Shown here in pieces: positions 9,930-18,617 of a stretch of 64,000 bases of DNA. The translations under genes and the position numbers were made by a program. This DNA comes from Furfurilactobacillus milii (lineage in GTDB: Bacteria; Bacillota; Bacilli; Lactobacillales; Lactobacillaceae): NCBI RefSeq assembly GCF_009864005.1, contig NZ_WEZQ01000002.1, forward strand, positions 124,001-188,000, in the 5' to 3' direction. The notes beneath the pieces were generated by a model. That model worked only from the letters and a program-made list of their open reading frames with translations, made no database searches and was not told where the DNA came from. Every line of letters begins with the position of its first letter. Positions within the stretch are counted from its first letter, which is position 1.

Positions 9930-10188
9930 TATCGATGAGAAAAGTAATCTTTAACCAACGAGATAGAGAGCTTGCAGGGTGGGAACAAGTCACGCGGTGA
10001 AAGATGAACAATGGCCTCTAAACGGTGCCGCTGAACCTTAATGGCAAAGTGACAACGACCAGCAGTCGTTATCCTGCTACCGTATGAAAATGTACGGGAT
10101 AAGGTTACAAGTGTGAGCTTGTGACAAAGATAAGGTGGTACCGCGAACGGTAGCTTCGTCCTTTTTGTAGGATGAAGCTACCGTTTTT
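9930..10188 (+). promoter_or_regulatory. T-box riboswitch controlling metE
   Basis: The conserved T-box AAGGTGGTACCGCG lies at 10132-10145. It is followed at once by a terminator stem (ACGGTAGCTTC / GAAGCTACCGT, then six T) that the antiterminator would compete with. Upstream, AGAGAGC at 9965 and later stems fit Stem I. A candidate Met specifier ATG lies at 10011-10013, which agrees with the methionine genes downstream. Uncharged tRNA-Met would allow read-through. Confidence 0.93.
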
Positions 10189-10230
10189 TGTCGATTATTA
10201 AAAGCATTTAAACGAGAAGGAGTGTCATAC

Positions 10231-12537
10231 ATGACAGTTATTAGTAGCAATCTTGGTTACCCGCGGTTAGGGGAAAAACGTGAATGGAAAAAGACGTTGG
10301 AACACTACTGGGCAGGCAAGATTGATGAACCGGAATTTCATGCAGAAACAAAAGCATTGCGTTTGGCCAATTTGAAAAAGGAACAGGCAGCAGGTTTGGA
10401 TTTAATTCCGGTTGCCGATAATTCAGACTATGATCATGTGCTGGACACGATTGCGGCTTTTGGCATCGTGCCAGAACGCTACGGTAGCTTCCACAAACGG
10501 TTAACGCTGGACGAGTATTATGCCATCGCACGTGGAACAAAAAATGCCGTGGCGTCAGAAATGACGAAATGGTTCAACATCAATTACCACTACATCGTGC
10601 CAGAATATGACCAACCTCATTTTGAATTATTGGATAATCGTTGGTTACGCTTCTACAACGAAGCCAAAACTGAATTAGGAATTGACGGAAAACCAGTTAT
10701 CCTTGGTCCAATTTCGTTGTTAAAACTGGGCAAACGGAATGGTGATTACCTAGACGCAGACGCTGTTGATGAATTACTGCCACAACTGTTGCCACTTTAC
10801 GAACAAGTCTTTACTGAATTGGCTCAGGCCGGTGTTAAGTGGGTTCAGGTGGACGAACCAACGCTGGTTAAGGTTGCGACGGCAGCAGAAGTTAAACCTT
10901 ACGAAACGGCCCTAAACGCACTTCGCAAAGCGGCACCATCAATCAACATCGAACTACAAACGTACTTTGATAGCATTGATCCTTATGAAGCTGTTACCAA
11001 ATTACCCGTTCAGGCAATCGGACTCGATTTTGTACACGACAACGGTGAGAACTTACAGCACGTGCTGAAGGACGATTTTCCAAGCGACAAGGTATTAGCT
11101 GCTGGTATTATCGACGGTCACAATATTTGGACAAGTAATTTTGCTGACAAACTGGCCGTAATTAAGAAATTGCAGGGTGTCGTTGACAACAATCATCTTT
11201 GGTTACAACCTGCTAACTCATTACTTCATGTACCAATCACGACAAAGAATGAAACGAAGATCGATCCTGTGTTATTAGGTGGATTAGCCTTTGCTGATGA
11301 GAAGCTACATGAACTGACGGTTTTGACTAAGGCCGCTAATGAAGGCCAACAAGCGGTTTCAGAAGAATTCACCAAGAATGCTGCCGCACTCAAGGCGTTA
11401 AATGAATCTGAACACCGGAACAACGCTGAGGTCCGTGCTGCGGAGGCCAACTTGGCCAACGAAACGTTTGAACGGCACAGTGCATTTCCAACGCGGATTG
11501 CACTGCAACACAAGAAGCTGCAATTACCGTTATTGCCAACGACAAGTATTGGCAGTTTTCCGCAAAGCAAATTGGTTCGCTCCAAACGGGCTGCTTGGCG
11601 GAAGGGCAACATTACGGATGCCGAATATGAAGACTTCATCAAGTCTGAAATTAAGCGTTGGATTGGTATTCAAGAGGACCTCGGACTGGACGTATTGGTC
11701 CACGGCGAGTTTGAACGGACCGACATGGTTGAATACTTTGGTCAGAAATTAACGGGCTTTTATGCGACGCAAAATGGCTGGGTTCAATCGTACGGATCAC
11801 GTGGGGTACGGCCACCAGTAATTTTCGGTGATGTCGCTTACACGAAACCAATTACAGTTAAGGAAAGTGTCTACGCACAAAGTTTGACGGACAAACCTGT
11901 TAAAGGGATGCTCACGGCACCATTAACGATTATTAACTGGAGCTTTGTCCGTGATGACATTAGTAAGGCCCAGGTTCAAAACCAAATCGCATTAGCGCTG
12001 CGTCAAGAAGTGATTAACTTGGAAAAGGCTGGCATCAAGATTATTCAAGTTGACGAACCTGCGTTGCGTGAAGGTCTGCCACTAAAGAAACGTAACTGGA
12101 AGCCATACTTGGACGAAGCAGTTTACTCATTCAAGATTACGACGACTGGTGTTCGTGATGACACCCAGATTCACACGCATATGTGTTATTCAGACTTTGA
12201 AGACATCATCGACACGATTAGTGCACTTGATGCGGATGTGATTTCGATTGAAACATCCCGGAGTCACGGTGAAATCATTAGTTCATTTGAAAAGACACAC
12301 TATGATAAAGAAATCGGACTTGGTGTTTACGACATTCACAGTCCACGGGTACCTTCTGTTGAAGAAATTCAGGCAAACATTGAGCGGGCGTTACGTGTTA
12401 TCGACGTTCATCAATTCTGGATCAACCCCGACTGTGGTTTGAAGACGCGTCAGGAACCGGAAACGCTGGCAGCCTTAAAGAACATGATTGCTGCACGTGA
12501 TAATGTTCGCGCTAGTTTAGCGGAACCGACAAAGTAA
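10231..12537 (+). CDS. metE: Cobalamin-independent methionine synthase
   Basis: MetE transfers a methyl group from 5-methyltetrahydropteroyl-triglutamate to homocysteine, the last step of methionine synthesis, in the cytoplasm. The zinc ligands are present: His650 and Cys652 in HTHMCYS, Glu674 in SIETSRS and Cys735 in NPDCGLKTR. The protein has the usual two homologous barrel halves and 768 residues. ATG 10231 follows AGAAGGAG with good spacing; an in-frame GTG at 10222 lies within that binding site and is rejected. It is controlled by the T-box upstream and followed 14 bases later by metF, which supplies its methyl donor. Confidence 0.97.
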   Translation: MTVISSNLGYPRLGEKREWKKTLEHYWAGKIDEPEFHAETKALRLANLKKEQAAGLDLIPVADNSDYDHVLDTIAAFGIVPERYGSFHKRLTLDEYYAIARGTKNAVASEMTKWFNINYHYIVPEYDQPHFELLDNRWLRFYNEAKTELGIDGKPVILGPISLLKLGKRNGDYLDADAVDELLPQLLPLYEQVFTELAQAGVKWVQVDEPTLVKVATAAEVKPYETALNALRKAAPSINIELQTYFDSIDPYEAVTKLPVQAIGLDFVHDNGENLQHVLKDDFPSDKVLAAGIIDGHNIWTSNFADKLAVIKKLQGVVDNNHLWLQPANSLLHVPITTKNETKIDPVLLGGLAFADEKLHELTVLTKAANEGQQAVSEEFTKNAAALKALNESEHRNNAEVRAAEANLANETFERHSAFPTRIALQHKKLQLPLLPTTSIGSFPQSKLVRSKRAAWRKGNITDAEYEDFIKSEIKRWIGIQEDLGLDVLVHGEFERTDMVEYFGQKLTGFYATQNGWVQSYGSRGVRPPVIFGDVAYTKPITVKESVYAQSLTDKPVKGMLTAPLTIINWSFVRDDISKAQVQNQIALALRQEVINLEKAGIKIIQVDEPALREGLPLKKRNWKPYLDEAVYSFKITTTGVRDDTQIHTHMCYSDFEDIIDTISALDADVISIETSRSHGEIISSFEKTHYDKEIGLGVYDIHSPRVPSVEEIQANIERALRVIDVHQFWINPDCGLKTRQEPETLAALKNMIAARDNVRASLAEPTK

Positions 12538-12551
12538 TAGGGGGCGTTGCC

Positions 12552-13541
12552 ATGGTGGCTGACGCAGAGCACCAAAAGTTAACGGATGATGGGCAGCGAT
12601 TGACACATACAGGTGAAGCACAAACGGAACATCCTTTCCTCCATCCGTCCGTAGGTCATAAGAGCGTTCTTGTGGAAATGGATCCACCGACGACATTTAA
12701 AACGGCAAGCTTTTATCGTGGTGCGGAGCGTTTACGTGATGCAGGAGTGGACGCAATTACGCTGGCGGATAATTCGTTGGCAGCCGTTCGAGTGAGTAAT
12801 GTGGCCGTTGCTGCTAAGTTGAAATTGGAATATGGCATTCATCCCATCGTGCACCTTACGACCCGTGATCATAATCTAATTGGCATTCAGTCTGAAATTA
12901 TGGGGTTACACAGTTTGGGGATTGACGATATTCTAGCGATTGCTGGCGATCCTGCTAAGGCAGGCGACTTTCCGGGTGCTACTTCAGTCAGGGACGTTAA
13001 TGCGTTAGGCCTCATTAAACTGATTAAGCAATATAACACTGGTGTTAGTCCAAGCGGGAAGGACTTAGATGACCGCCCTAATTTCTGTGTAGCGGCAGCC
13101 TTTAGTCCTAAAATTACCAATGGTGTTTTAGCAACTCGCGGGATCAAACGGAAAATCGACTGTGGGGCTGATTATCTCATTACACAGCCAGTGTTTGATA
13201 TCGCCAGGGTTAATGAATTGGCGGATGCTTTCTCACAATGTGGGTTACAGATCCCCGTGTTTGTTGGCGTTCAGCCGCTAATGTCCAAACGGAATGCTGA
13301 GTTCTTAAACGAGCACGTGTCGGGGATGAGTTTGCCTCAATCTGTACTAGATCGAATGGCTCAAGCCGAGATCGACGGCAATGAACATGAAGTTGGCTTG
13401 CAAATTGCTGAAGAAATTGCGGATGCAATCTGTGATCGATTTGATGGCGTTCATGTGGTTACACCGTTTAATCGGTATAAGATGGCGGCAAAACTGGTAA
13501 CACATATTAGACAGCGCGAGAATGTGGCTGTTAACGGGTAA
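12552..13541 (+). CDS. metF: Methylenetetrahydrofolate reductase, stand-alone YitJ-type domain
   Basis: The enzyme reduces 5,10-methylene-THF to 5-methyl-THF, the methyl donor for MetE. Motifs are VEMDPP near the start, TLADNSLAAVRVSN, GDPAKAGDFPGATSV (folate/FAD region) and DYLITQPVFD. These resemble the C-terminal half of the fused homocysteine methyltransferase/MTHFR proteins (YitJ type) more than classical MetF, yet here the domain stands alone at 329 residues with a short N-terminal extension. The ATG has GGGGGCG upstream. It is cotranscribed with metE under the T-box and ends at a strong terminator. Confidence 0.88.
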   Translation: MVADAEHQKLTDDGQRLTHTGEAQTEHPFLHPSVGHKSVLVEMDPPTTFKTASFYRGAERLRDAGVDAITLADNSLAAVRVSNVAVAAKLKLEYGIHPIVHLTTRDHNLIGIQSEIMGLHSLGIDDILAIAGDPAKAGDFPGATSVRDVNALGLIKLIKQYNTGVSPSGKDLDDRPNFCVAAAFSPKITNGVLATRGIKRKIDCGADYLITQPVFDIARVNELADAFSQCGLQIPVFVGVQPLMSKRNAEFLNEHVSGMSLPQSVLDRMAQAEIDGNEHEVGLQIAEEIADAICDRFDGVHVVTPFNRYKMAAKLVTHIRQRENVAVNG

Positions 13542-13553
13542 GTAGAATAATAA

Positions 13554-13607
13554 AGAACTCCTTACCAAAGTGGTTGCGAACGAATCACTTTGGTAGGGAG
13601 CTCTTTT
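13554..13607 (+). terminator. Long terminator after metF
   Basis: A long stem (CTCCTTACCAAAGTG against CACTTTGGTAGGGAG) is followed by TCTTTT. Confidence 0.88.
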
Positions 13608-13643
13608 AGTATGGACAGAAGCTAGAATTATTTAATTGATGTG

Positions 13644-13997
13644 TTACCGCATTTCTTTTCTATAGGTCACAACAAGATAGATGAGCCCTGACAACATCAT
13701 AACAATGTATTTAATCATGCGAAATTGATTAATGAGATAGTCACTTGGAAAAATAATGTCGCAAATGAGGTTTGTTGAAAGCATGATTGAAGCAGCTGCC
13801 AGATAGATGGTTGCTGTACGTTCATCTTGAATTTTACCAATTTTGCGCATCATAAAATAACCGGCAATCATAAGAAAGATTAACAGAAGTGTGCCGGTAC
13901 CAACCAAGATGTTAAAATTCAAGTTACTTTGTTCGGCCCACTGTTTTAACGGCCAAAACAAGGCATCTGGAATATCAGACAATGATTTAATTTGCAT
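13644..13997 (-). CDS. Small membrane protein paired with an XRE regulator (DUF2178-like)
   Basis: This protein of 117 residues has about four hydrophobic segments and the central motif IQDERTATIYLAAA, which recalls DUF2178-type membrane proteins. The start ATG 13997 has AAGGAG on the minus strand; a longer frame upstream exists but lies inside the regulator gene. It is separated from the regulator stop by one base, so the two are translationally coupled. Such regulator/membrane-protein pairs are common in Firmicutes but their role is unclear. Confidence 0.65.
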   Translation of the reverse strand: MQIKSLSDIPDALFWPLKQWAEQSNLNFNILVGTGTLLLIFLMIAGYFMMRKIGKIQDERTATIYLAAASIMLSTNLICDIIFPSDYLINQFRMIKYIVMMLSGLIYLVVTYRKEMR

Positions 13998-13998
13998 A

Positions 13999-14247
13999 TT
14001 AGTTCTCCTTATAACCAAAAATATCAGTAATATCCACATTGAAAAAAATTGCAATTTCAAAGGCTAATTTCAATGTCGGTGAGTAATTGCCTTTTTCCAT
14101 TACCAAGATTGTTTGTTTACTAACACCGACTGCTTTGGCCAAAGCGGTTTGAGATAGATGATTTAATACGCGGTATTCGTAAACCCTATTGGTGATGGTG
14201 AGACCTGAATTTTGTTTGCTAGCGATAGTGATCACCTCAATAATCAT
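13999..14247 (-). CDS. XRE-family transcriptional regulator (short Cro/CI type)
   Basis: A single helix-turn-helix domain (QTALAKAVGVSKQTILVMEKG) makes up nearly all of the protein, ending in DITDIFGYKEN as in many 65-70 residue regulators. The start is uncertain. ATG 14247 lies six bases from the palindromic operator and has no binding site, whereas GAGG at 14238-14235 is spaced eight bases from an in-frame ATC at 14226. The gene heads a two-gene unit with the membrane protein. Autoregulation through the palindrome at 14254-14280 is likely. Confidence 0.8.
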   Translation of the reverse strand: MIIEVITIASKQNSGLTITNRVYEYRVLNHLSQTALAKAVGVSKQTILVMEKGNYSPTLKLAFEIAIFFNVDITDIFGYKEN

Positions 14248-14253
14248 GGTAAA

Positions 14254-14280
14254 CAATACTTTACCAAAAGTAAAGTATTG
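14254..14280. promoter_or_regulatory. Perfect palindromic operator of the XRE/membrane-protein unit
   Basis: CAATACTTTAC and GTAAAGTATTG form a perfect 11-base inverted repeat around a 5-base centre, directly upstream of the regulator gene. It fits binding by a dimeric helix-turn-helix protein. Confidence 0.7.
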
Positions 14281-14577
14281 TTTTGAGAAAACTGACATTT
14301 AATTGCCAATCGGAGTTTTAACTATAAATGCCTTTAAACCAGCATTATGCTATCTACAACTGTTGAAAATGTGCAATACAATATGTCTGCTTTAGAAATT
14401 GATTTCGATGTAAAGTTACCGAGAACCATTATTTTGATTCCTGAGTCAATATACCTGATCACGATTAAACTGACCGATAAACGAGAGCAACCGCGGACAT
14501 GAATTTAAGCAGTTCATCGGCGTTCAATAATGGCTTCATGGTAAACTAGGCTTAATAGCAAAGCGGGAGGGTGCATC

Positions 14578-16383
14578 ATGACAGCAAAGCACTGGTGGCT
14601 TAGTTTGGTGATTGTAATTGGTTGGGTTCTTTTATTGCCAATTACTGGTATGGCTGATGGATCATATACAATCGATAAGTACGTTGCAAACGTTAATGTT
14701 TTAGAAAACGGGGATGCAGATTTTACACAACGCATTACTTACAACTTTGACGGTCATTTCAATGGTGTATTTGTAAAACAGGATCTAAAGGGATTGAAGG
14801 GTGTCGATACACCTCAAGTGACAGTTAAGAATCAGGGTGGTTCTGAGCAAACGTTGAGTGAGCAGGCAGATGGGCGCGACAATTCGTTTCAGAGGATACA
14901 GAATTCCGATGATTTACAACTTAAGGTCTTTCACAAAATCAGTGATAAAAGCGCCACGTTTACATATCGTTACCGTTTACATGGCGTAGTTACAAATTAT
15001 GCCGACACCGCTCGCTTAAATTGGAAAGTTATTGGTCAGGGATGGGACGTGGCACTGAATAACGTGCACATTACAATTAAGTTACCAGTACAACCTGTGA
15101 ACGATTTACAAGCTTGGGTTCATGGACCCTTAAACGGTAAAACCACGGTTAAGAATGCGGCTGGTAGGGTGAACATCACAGTGCCTAGTATTCCAGCCAA
15201 TCAATTCGTTGAAACGGACCTATTATTCCCGACCTCAGTGACGGCCACGAATACTACCATTGTTAATCAGCCAATGAAAGAACAGGCCCGCAAGTATGAA
15301 CGTGACCTGGCCGAGGCTGCCAACCGTAAGCGACAACAGTCGCAACGAGTGAATTTTGGGATGTTGAGTGCTGTGGGAGTGATGCTAGTTGTATTGCTCG
15401 GTGGTTCGTTGATTTACTTCACTCGCCGACCAGTAAACCGGCATCCTGCTCCAATTCCAGTTAATCATTGGTATGAAGTGCCAACGGTATCGCCAGCCGT
15501 GGCGGCCCGGTTAATTACAGACAAAGCGCCGACGACTAAGGCGTATACGGGAACCTTAATGACTGAAGCTGGCAATGGTGAAATCACTATTAAACCGGAA
15601 GACAAGACCTATATCATTACGAAACAAAAAGATATTTCTGAGCCACTGACCGATTTTCTGATCACAGAAGTAGGCGATGGTGAATATGTTTCATTGAAAG
15701 ATTTAAAAACCTTTGGTCAACGCGATCAAAGCGGGCGTTTGAATGGGCGGTTTATTTCGTGGCAGGATCGGGTAGAAGATGAGGCAAGAAACTACTATGA
15801 TGCACATAATGTTGCGGTGAGAAGATGGTGGTTGACCGTCGCCATTGTGACGACGGCATTATCTGCGTTAGCGGCGCTCATTGCGACAAATCTGCCAATA
15901 ATTCGGTTAGGTGTGTGGATTGCCGCAGTTGGTTTAAGTGTTTTGGTCTGGGGCTGTGCGCTGTGGCAACGACGTGTCATCAGTCGTTACACGCTTGAAG
16001 GTGACCAACTGCACAATGAATTGTTGGGTTTCAAACGAATGTTAAACGATATTGGCCACTTTGACACGGCTAAGGTTGGGGACATTGTGATTTGGGAACA
16101 AATATTACCATATGCGGCAGCACTTGGCTTAGCTGAAAAAGTGACGCAGGCCTTAGCTGTTGAGTTCGGCAGTGATGCGCTGATGAAGACGGGGATGATT
16201 TTCCCACTGTATTACGGTTTCGGCGGCTTTGACAGCAGTTTTGATACTGGTTTTAGTAATGGCTTGTCATCATCAATTTCGGCCAGCAATACGCAAGCGT
16301 CCAGCTTGTCTGGTGGCTCGGGCGGATTCTCTGGTGGGAGTTCAGGCGGTTTTGGCGGTGGCTCCGGTGGTGGTGTCTTCTAA
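14578..16383 (+). CDS. DUF2207 domain-containing membrane protein
   Basis: The protein has an N-terminal signal or anchor segment (about residues 6-26), a large extracellular beta-rich domain (about 27-230) typical of DUF2207, a membrane segment near 262-282, a cytoplasmic part, two more membrane segments near 415-455, and a Gly/Ser-rich tail ending GGGSGGGVF that is characteristic of this family. Its function is not established. The 601-residue length is normal. GGGAGG precedes the ATG. It is a single-gene unit that converges on the gntP gene through a shared terminator. Confidence 0.85.
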   Translation: MTAKHWWLSLVIVIGWVLLLPITGMADGSYTIDKYVANVNVLENGDADFTQRITYNFDGHFNGVFVKQDLKGLKGVDTPQVTVKNQGGSEQTLSEQADGRDNSFQRIQNSDDLQLKVFHKISDKSATFTYRYRLHGVVTNYADTARLNWKVIGQGWDVALNNVHITIKLPVQPVNDLQAWVHGPLNGKTTVKNAAGRVNITVPSIPANQFVETDLLFPTSVTATNTTIVNQPMKEQARKYERDLAEAANRKRQQSQRVNFGMLSAVGVMLVVLLGGSLIYFTRRPVNRHPAPIPVNHWYEVPTVSPAVAARLITDKAPTTKAYTGTLMTEAGNGEITIKPEDKTYIITKQKDISEPLTDFLITEVGDGEYVSLKDLKTFGQRDQSGRLNGRFISWQDRVEDEARNYYDAHNVAVRRWWLTVAIVTTALSALAALIATNLPIIRLGVWIAAVGLSVLVWGCALWQRRVISRYTLEGDQLHNELLGFKRMLNDIGHFDTAKVGDIVIWEQILPYAAALGLAEKVTQALAVEFGSDALMKTGMIFPLYYGFGGFDSSFDTGFSNGLSSSISASNTQASSLSGGSGGFSGGSSGGFGGGSGGGVF

Positions 16384-16439
16384 AGCATCTGCTGGTGAAT
16401 TTACGTTTGGATAGATGACATTTTAAATAGCTGGAAGCA

Positions 16440-16489
16440 AAAAGATCCACAATATCGCGGTCACATGACCATAATATTGTGGATCTTTT
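16440..16489. terminator. Bidirectional terminator between DUF2207 and gntP
   Basis: AAAAGATCCACAATAT pairs with ATATTGTGGATCTTTT, with A and T tails on both sides and a small GGTCA/TGACC hairpin in the loop. Confidence 0.88.
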
Positions 16490-16512
16490 GGTATTAACAA
16501 AATGAAATTAAT

Positions 16513-17871
16513 TTAGTGAACGAACACACTGAGCAAGAGCACCATCAGTAAACCGACCACAGAGATGATGGTTTCCAACACGGTCCAAATACTCAACGTT
16601 TGCTTAACCGTCAGATCGAAGTATTCAGAGAACATCCAGAAGCCAGCATCGTTGACGTGTGAGGCAGCTAGTGAACCAGCACCAATAGCTAATGCCATTA
16701 ATGCGGGGTTAGCACCAGATGCATGCATCAACGGAACAACTAAACCGGCTGCGGTCATACCAGCAACTGTGGCAGACCCAAGAGCAACACGCAGAATGAC
16801 CGCAATCAGCCAACCAAGAATTAATGGTGATAGGCTAGAATGTGACATCATTTGTTGAACGGCTTTACCAACACCACCATCAATCAGAACTTGCTTGAAG
16901 GCGGCACCACCCCCGATAACCATTAACAACATGGCAATCGACTTGATGGCATCTTCAATCGTGCCACTAATCTGTTTCATTGTCCGACCACGGGAGAAGC
17001 CCATTGACCAGATTGCGAATAATAGTGAGATGACCATCGCAATGACGGGGTCACCGAGCATAATCATGATCGAAGCAAGGCCATGCGGGTGAGCGGGTTT
17101 AATGCCATGCAAAGCCGTCATCGTGTAAATGGTCGAAATAGCCATGAAAATAACGGGGAACAATGAGGTAAGGGCAGCCAAGCCGAAACTAGGTGTTTCA
17201 TCCAAGTTGTATTCCTTAACCTCACCAAAGGCTGGTAATTCTTTTTTAATAACGAATACGCCTGGTTCCAAACGTTGCATGATCCGCGTAAATACAGGAC
17301 CGGCAATGATCACACAGGGAATGGCAACAATAATACCGAGTAACAACACATTACCAGTGTTAGCACCCAATGCTGTTGAGACGGCCGTTGGAGCGGGTTG
17401 TGGTGGCAAGAAGCCTTGCGTTGCTGACAAAGCAGCAGCCATTGAAATACCCAAGTAAACGAATGGGACTTCGGCTTCTAGCGCAACAGCGAACACGATT
17501 GGTGTTAGTAGGACAAGGCCAACTTCAAAGAATAAGGACATCCCAATAATGAAGGAGGCAACCACGATTGCAAGCTGCAACCGTTTTTTACCAAACGCGT
17601 TAATCAACGTTTTGGCGATTCGGTAAGAACCACCAGAGTCGGACACAAGCCGACCAATCATCGCCCCAAACCCGAACACGATGGCTAACTCACCAAGTGA
17701 GCTACCAATCCCGTTCTTGATGGACGTCGCGATGGCTGCTGGGTTCATGCCAAGACCCAGGGCCACCAAAATCGACGTCACAATCAAGGAAACGAACGTG
17801 TTGAGCTTGAACTGGATAATCAATACCAGTAACAAGGCGATACCAAGAATTAGAACAATAAATGGCGTCAT
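16513..17871 (-). CDS. GntP family permease (first copy)
   Basis: This is an integral membrane proton symporter of the gluconate permease family, with about twelve hydrophobic segments and the family segments FGFGAMIGRLVSDSGG and GSLAASHVNDAGFW. ATG 17871 has GAGAGGAAAG at good spacing; a TTG six bases earlier is too close. It is clearly a paralogue of the second permease 750 bases upstream. Substrates of the family include gluconate, idonate and related acids; having two copies suggests different substrates or affinities. It has its own leader, separated from the second copy by a terminator and by two structured elements. Confidence 0.9.
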   Translation of the reverse strand: MTPFIVLILGIALLLVLIIQFKLNTFVSLIVTSILVALGLGMNPAAIATSIKNGIGSSLGELAIVFGFGAMIGRLVSDSGGSYRIAKTLINAFGKKRLQLAIVVASFIIGMSLFFEVGLVLLTPIVFAVALEAEVPFVYLGISMAAALSATQGFLPPQPAPTAVSTALGANTGNVLLLGIIVAIPCVIIAGPVFTRIMQRLEPGVFVIKKELPAFGEVKEYNLDETPSFGLAALTSLFPVIFMAISTIYTMTALHGIKPAHPHGLASIMIMLGDPVIAMVISLLFAIWSMGFSRGRTMKQISGTIEDAIKSIAMLLMVIGGGAAFKQVLIDGGVGKAVQQMMSHSSLSPLILGWLIAVILRVALGSATVAGMTAAGLVVPLMHASGANPALMALAIGAGSLAASHVNDAGFWMFSEYFDLTVKQTLSIWTVLETIISVVGLLMVLLLSVFVH

Positions 17872-18038
17872 AATCAAAACTTTCCTCTCAAATGTAAAGA
17901 CTTTTGGTAACTAAAAAACCAACTCCAACCATTGTACTCGTCCGAAACTCATTCTTAAACAGGATAATGGCAAAAAATGTAAATAGTTTTCAGAGTTATC
18001 AAACGATTATTTCATTGTGAAATTTAACTGGTGGTTTA

Positions 18039-18245
18039 TAGCTGTCTGTCGCTTACGGTTGTCAGCATAGAAACGCTCATCGTGGGACCGGTTCAAGCCT
18101 CCTAAATCCCCAGGAGTCTTTCACCTCGCCAGCAAGCCTCGTGGGAATCCGAGTCTTGTCGCCCGTCCATGTTGTAAATCCGGCAGGCAACGCCTGATTA
18201 ACAACATTTTCACGACTCGGTTTCTATGCTGACGCCCTTCAGCTA
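18039..18245. repeat. Structured element A, related to element B (unknown family)
   Basis: GTCAGCATAGAAAC (18061-18074) is the exact complement of GTTTCTATGCTGAC (18220-18233), extended by TAGCTG/CAGCTA further out. Inside, CGAGTC (18150) pairs with GACTCG (18214), ATGTTGT (18169) with ACAACAT (18201), CAGGC (18184) with GCCTG (18192) and CTCC (18099) with GGAG (18113). It looks GC-richer than its surroundings and encodes no protein. On the plus strand it shares blocks with the minus strand of element B. It could be a structured RNA or a palindromic mobile repeat. Confidence 0.7.
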
Positions 18246-18358
18246 CATTGAAGTATCTAATAGACGAGAAATTAGTAAAGAATTTTAGAGCGATTCTTCA
18301 ATCGCAAGTATTCAATTTGAATTAATCGTCATTTTGCTAGATATCAACAGTTAGTGAA

Positions 18359-18520
18359 GCCAGTCAGGAACAGAGTTTCGTGAAGGCATGACTTAGTGGG
18401 CGGTGTTGGGCCACTTAGTCATGCAGGACGACTTCTGAGACCGAACTTGGGCTCAGAATCGAAACTCAAGACCGGTCCTGGGGCTTGAGTTGGTCCCATG
18501 AAACGGCGTTCCTGACTGGC
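18359..18520. repeat. Structured element B, three-armed cloverleaf (unknown family)
   Basis: GCCAGTCAGGAAC (18359-18371) exactly complements GTTCCTGACTGGC (18508-18520), continued by GTTTCGTG/CATGAAAC with one wobble. Three hairpins follow: 18386-18424 (13 of 14 pairs), 18433-18458 (7 pairs) and 18463-18491 (8 or more pairs). Read on the minus strand, the three loops begin alike (CCCCAGG, CCCAAGT, CCCAACA). There is no protein reading frame and no tRNA signature. The same block TGGGACC...TCAAGCC occurs in element A on the opposite strand. Confidence 0.72.
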
Positions 18521-18548
18521 GTAACGCAAGGCCTGCTGTATTTTCACG

Positions 18549-18584
18549 CAAAAAAACGACACTCAAATTTGATGAGTGTCGTTT
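18549..18584 (-). terminator. Terminator after the second gntP
   Basis: On the minus strand AAACGACACTCA pairs with TGAGTGTCGTTT (offset loop) and a run of T follows. Confidence 0.88.
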
Positions 18585-18617
18585 GAAATAATGACTAATA
18601 AATTTTAAAACGAGTGT

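Noticed and set aside
11226-11642. A 138-codon open frame opposite metE
   Set aside because: It lies wholly inside metE on the other strand, has no binding site, and the composition reflects metE codon bias.
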